Shown here one piece after another: positions 62,301 to 64,000 of a DNA stretch of 64,000 nt. Each line of letters starts with the position of its first letter. Position 1 is the stretch's first letter. The position numbers were made by a program, and so were the translations under genes. Location: positions 27,513 to 91,512 of the forward strand of contig CAIWHP010000258.1 of NCBI GenBank assembly GCA_903912445.1. Direction: 5' to 3'. The notes below the pieces were generated by a model. That model made no database searches, was not told where the DNA came from, and saw only the letters and a list, made by a program, of their open reading frames with translations. This DNA comes from an uncultured Lentisphaerota bacterium (GTDB taxonomy: Bacteria > Verrucomicrobiota > Kiritimatiellia > CAIQIC01).

Positions 62301-62606
62301 CCGCGCGGTCCGTTCCGCGTTCAGGTGACCGACCACGCCCATCCGATCACCGCCGGGCTAGCCGACTTCGAGACCACCGACGAGCTTTACACCTGCCTCT
62401 CTGGCGACGTTCCAATCCAAGTGCTCGCGACGGCGACCTCGAAGGTGGACAAGAAAATTTATCCGATGGCTTTCACGCTCACCCCCGGCAAGGGCCGCAC
62501 GTTTCACAGCGTGCTCGGCCACGACGCGCAGGCGCTCGGCGAGAGCGTCGGCACGCTCTACCGCCGCGCCACTGCGTGGGCGGCGGGCTTGCCCCTGGAC
62601 GACTGA
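59355..62606 (+). CDS. secreted HEAT-repeat protein with C-terminal ThuA domain
   Basis: A 1,083-residue exported protein (signal MKKLTFTLLLCASLNITAAP). Residues of about 50-660 are alpha-helical HEAT/Armadillo-type repeats (VPALAVLLNQPEQTDFARLAL, AVRAAACLALGKIGTAEA, VRVAALEALGTLGDASSLPTLL). A beta-sandwich (about 680-840, VAYLDCGVEQQDKAKDGVTLRAL, YQLGFTWWDYDANGREQS) links to a ThuA-like glutamine-amidotransferase-fold domain (about 865-1080, KKILIVTGCDYPGHKW, GLVLVHFSCGAFYDW). ThuA relates to trehalose/trehalulose utilisation. AAGGAGA precedes the start; last gene of the operon. Confidence 0.82.
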   Translation: MKKLTFTLLLCASLNITAAPLPDDVAAALQTLQKYEYGQPRLPLFTLEAFSGRATAKPEQQQALAAAYLKVLTAGDSTAAARIFACQQLALVGGAAEVPALAVLLNQPEQTDFARLALQAIPAPEAGAALRTALATLTGKPLIGVINSLGERRDEPSVPALSKLSKQSDDAVRAAACLALGKIGTAEAAVALPADAVEARLLCAERAGGITAQDIYTALSTAAQPALRLAGLTGLVRLDAARATPLLTKAIHDADSALALGALRVLGQLNGDAATTALVAELPKLDATRQVALLVILAERRTTSARGAVTALAGNGDEAVRVAALEALGTLGDASSLPTLLLAAAEKKGAVKAAAETALVQLAAPGADEAFVKAIASGAAGERIAAINAAAIRAQTRALPPLCAALRDSDESVRAAAARAVGKFGTPDIYPQLVALLGAAQDTEVESAIAAVGRRMSDAHARLTPLLALLKLEGTKVATQAAVLRTLAGIGGDDALAAVRERLTSNDAALHEAAVRALCDWSDGAALEALKGLVLTSANGTHKALAMRGLFRLAPTVKNGACWFGDTFAAMQTADEKRQWLGALGTVHEADALIAAEGLLKDPDVKHEAALAMAHIGKTLVAAEPARILEYMNAVLAAVPTSTEAKAVRAEAQQALGIKSAHSSARRQTLAAGLPAAAKIVAYLDCGVEQQDKAKDGVTLRALSGQNWTWHGQSENPAALTAVFAGGRLKFEASGLQPQKHYQLGFTWWDYDANGREQSVWVGGKQVLAKTALPAWQGKQQGPLQLAVAIPSDAIKNGKVAIEFRGEGQSNVVCSEIWLVAASVPFATVTATATLTVLPAPPPAARVTQPEVRANAGAPKKILIVTGCDYPGHKWQLTTPVLTAALAKDKRLEISVIEDASFLGAPELKKYDGLVLHYQNHQIPAPGPEALANFRQFVEEGRGLVLVHFSCGAFYDWTTKTVSKDFLPLAGRVWDSKLRGHDPRGPFRVQVTDHAHPITAGLADFETTDELYTCLSGDVPIQVLATATSKVDKKIYPMAFTLTPGKGRTFHSVLGHDAQALGESVGTLYRRATAWAAGLPLDD

Positions 62607-62694
62607 GGCGGGTCTGCCAGCTTTTTGGATGGCCCGCGGTGCGATTTTGCTGGAAACGGGCGGGCAATCGTTTATCTTTTGCGCCGCCATCCGT

Positions 62695-62768
<74 letters not shown>

Positions 62769-63177
62769 GTCATTTCCACCAATAGAATCAAGGCAAAGCC
62801 GCGTAGTTATTGGGGTGAAACGATGTCCCCCATAAAAGACAAGAGCGCATTCTTTCACCTTCATTTTCTCGTTTCAGCTTTACGCGGCAGGGGCTGCAGC
62901 CCACCGCCCCACCCCAGTGCAACATGCGTGCGCGCTTACGCGGGCTTACGTGGCGGTATCGGAAATAAACCCGCAATGAGGACGCGGCCGGCCGGTGGCT
63001 ACGCGGACACGTCCGGCGGTGTGCGCATGGCGTGGCGGGCACCCTGCGCGCCTTGGAGGTTGGCCGTGCCGGCTGGCTTGACATTGCATCGGTTCGGCGT
63101 AAAAGGTGCGCTAGGTCGAACAGGAAGCAAGGAGCGTTTGCTATGAATGAAAGAACCAGCAGCAACCAACCCATGCA
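62769..63177. other. gene-free stretch
   Basis: Between tRNA-Cys and the small Tat-type ORF. I see no gene. Near the right end a good ribosome site (AAGGAG, 63127-63132) precedes ATG 63143, but that frame ends after 44 codons (see the next entry). Confidence 0.5.
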
Positions 63178-63561
63178 GTGCCGTTGCAACGCCGGGCTTT
63201 CATCAAGAAAGCCGCTTTGGGCGCAGCGCTGGCCGTGCCGGCCATCGAATCGCTCACCAAGTCCGATATCCTGGTGAAATCGGCTCTGGCCGCCACGGTG
63301 CCGACGTGGACGGCAAGGGCGAGCCAAGACCCGGGATCGTCCGGGAGCGGCTCGATAACGCCGGGCATCCAGCAGGTGGTCAATGGCACCAACGCACAAG
63401 GCATCGTTATCACGCCCACCGACATTAACCGCATGTGGATTTTGACCATCACAGATAATGGCATCAGCCAGCCGGTTACGAATCAATGGGGGATGACCTA
63501 TCAGCTCAATAATGTGACTACAGATCATAACGTTGTAGTCTTCTTCTTTGCAGAGTTCTAA
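63178..63561 (+). CDS. small Tat-signal secreted protein, probably frameshifted at the 5' end
   Basis: A 127-residue ORF from a GTG with no ribosome site. The N-terminus LQRRAFIKKAALGAALAVPAIESL is a twin-arginine-like signal. The rest is a Thr/Asn-rich domain (TNAQGIVITPTDINRMWILTITDNG...NVVVFFFAEF) I do not recognise. A well-formed start (AAGGAG and ATG at 63143) lies 35 bp upstream in another frame reading MNERTSSNQPMQ, the kind of lead usual before a Tat motif. One base lost or gained between 63150 and 63185 would fuse the two, so the gene may be mutated or the sequence may have an error. Confidence 0.55.
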   Translation: MPLQRRAFIKKAALGAALAVPAIESLTKSDILVKSALAATVPTWTARASQDPGSSGSGSITPGIQQVVNGTNAQGIVITPTDINRMWILTITDNGISQPVTNQWGMTYQLNNVTTDHNVVVFFFAEF

Positions 63562-63773
63562 ATATCAAAAGCCCGCCGACTGGTTAGGTGCGGAGGGCTG
63601 GGACGTGGTGCTGGTCGCGAAAAAATGGGCCGCGCTCCTGTTCACCAGCATCAGCAGCAAACGGATGCGGCTCCCTACCATCAGCCGTCAGCCTAATGCC
63701 ACAGCCTTCGCCGTGTGCGCGGTGTGATGCGCCAGCAAATATTCTTCTGCACACAGAATTGCTCCGGCCGTAG

Positions 63774-63831
63774 AACCCACCCCGCGCTTCGCGCACCCCT
63801 CCCGCGGAGGGGAATCAGGCCGGGGTGGGTT
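63774..63831. repeat. nested inverted repeat (AACCCACCCCG arms)
   Basis: Perfect 11-bp outer arms (63774-63784 and 63821-63831) enclose a CCCCTCC-CGC-GGAGGGG hairpin (63796-63812) and a short GCGC-TTC-GCGC hairpin. The whole could extrude as a cruciform or fold as a compact RNA. Confidence 0.7.
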
Positions 63832-63866
63832 TGTTGCCAAGCCGAACATCATCGTGGCCACTGCGG

Positions 63867-63924
63867 TTTTCCAAGGTCTGGAAAAAACAGCGCGCCCGTT
63901 TCCAAGGTTTGGAAACGGGCGCGT
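63867..63924. repeat. palindrome pair, second inside a 15-bp perfect hairpin
   Basis: TTTTCCAAGGTCTGGAAAA has its centre at 63876 and TTTCCAAGGTTTGGAAA at 63907, 31 bp apart. The second is extended by CGCGCCCG/CGGGCGCG into a perfect 15-bp stem with a 3-nt loop (63891-63923). Confidence 0.8.
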
Positions 63925-64000
63925 CGCCGGCGGAAAGCCGGTGGTCCGGCTCAGCCCCGCGCGCTGCGGCGGCGGCGGATACGCCGCACCAGCCACGCCA

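Larger units (their letters stand above)
63562..64000. other. gene-free stretch with two hairpin-rich elements
   Basis: Holds an AGCCC..GGGCT hairpin near 63571-63600, the nested inverted repeat at 63774-63831 and the palindrome pair at 63867-63924. No gene supported up to the window edge. Confidence 0.55.

Overview
This is a 64 kb, high-GC window from a Gram-negative-type, polysaccharide-degrading bacterium, most likely in the PVC superphylum (Verrucomicrobiota, Kiritimatiellota or Lentisphaerota). The placement is an inference. It rests on a PEP-CTERM protein, many secreted glycoside hydrolases and beta-propeller or beta-helix proteins, a hydrazine-synthase-alpha-like three-heme protein, a DUF4838 protein, a ThuA/HEAT protein with a Tat-exported Gfo/Idh/MocA dehydrogenase, and intergenic DNA packed with short palindromes. 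No phage, plasmid, IS element or CRISPR array was seen.

Layout. 0-13 kb: a truncated flavin disulfide-reductase-family gene, GH20 hexosaminidase, PEP-CTERM protein, 3-methyladenine glycosylase (tag), Asp-box propeller protein, two secreted unknowns, a large beta-helix protein and an RNase H-fold exonuclease. 13-23.6 kb: a lipoprotein, CorA, a methyltransferase/FAD-monooxygenase pair, xylulokinase, class II aldolase divergent from folC, an exported DEDDh exonuclease and an Rh-type ammonium channel. 23.7-34 kb: hexuronate-type MFS transporter, URO-D-family protein, PfkB kinase, GH95-like hydrolase and the three-heme propeller protein. 34.3-42 kb: valS with a downstream secreted protein, two tandem paralogous ankyrin/propeller-repeat proteins, and an RRM protein. 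42.4-50 kb: DUF4838 protein, exported nitroreductase, flavodoxin-like reductase, and a three-gene operon MFS-rhaA-rhaT for L-rhamnose. 50-54 kb: DUF4239 membrane protein and thrS-infC. 54-62.6 kb: a TetR-headed operon (two TIM-barrel sugar isomerases/epimerases, an MFS permease, Gfo/Idh/MocA, ThuA/HEAT). 62.7-64 kb: tRNA-Cys, a small Tat-type ORF with a probable frameshift, and palindromic repeats.

How the genes may work together. Secreted GH20, GH95-like, DUF4838 and beta-helix proteins would release amino sugars, fucose, uronic acids and rhamnose. The MFS permeases and RhaT would import them. RhaA, XylB, the PfkB kinase, the class II aldolase and the TetR operon would feed them into central metabolism.

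Most notable signals. (1) A dispersed palindrome, core TTCCAAGnCTTGGAA, occurs in pairs or triplets whose centres are repeatedly 31-33 bp apart, in 5' leaders and at transcript ends; one copy is split by a 23-bp repeat. (2) Several genes have sigma70-like promoters that place +1 on the start codon, implying leaderless mRNAs. (3) A family of short inverted repeats, many beginning with GTAG, is scattered between genes. (4) Such a repeat lies in frame inside valS. (5) infC probably starts at AUA. (6) Two tandem ankyrin plus DGQPGPEYD-repeat proteins differ in repeat number.
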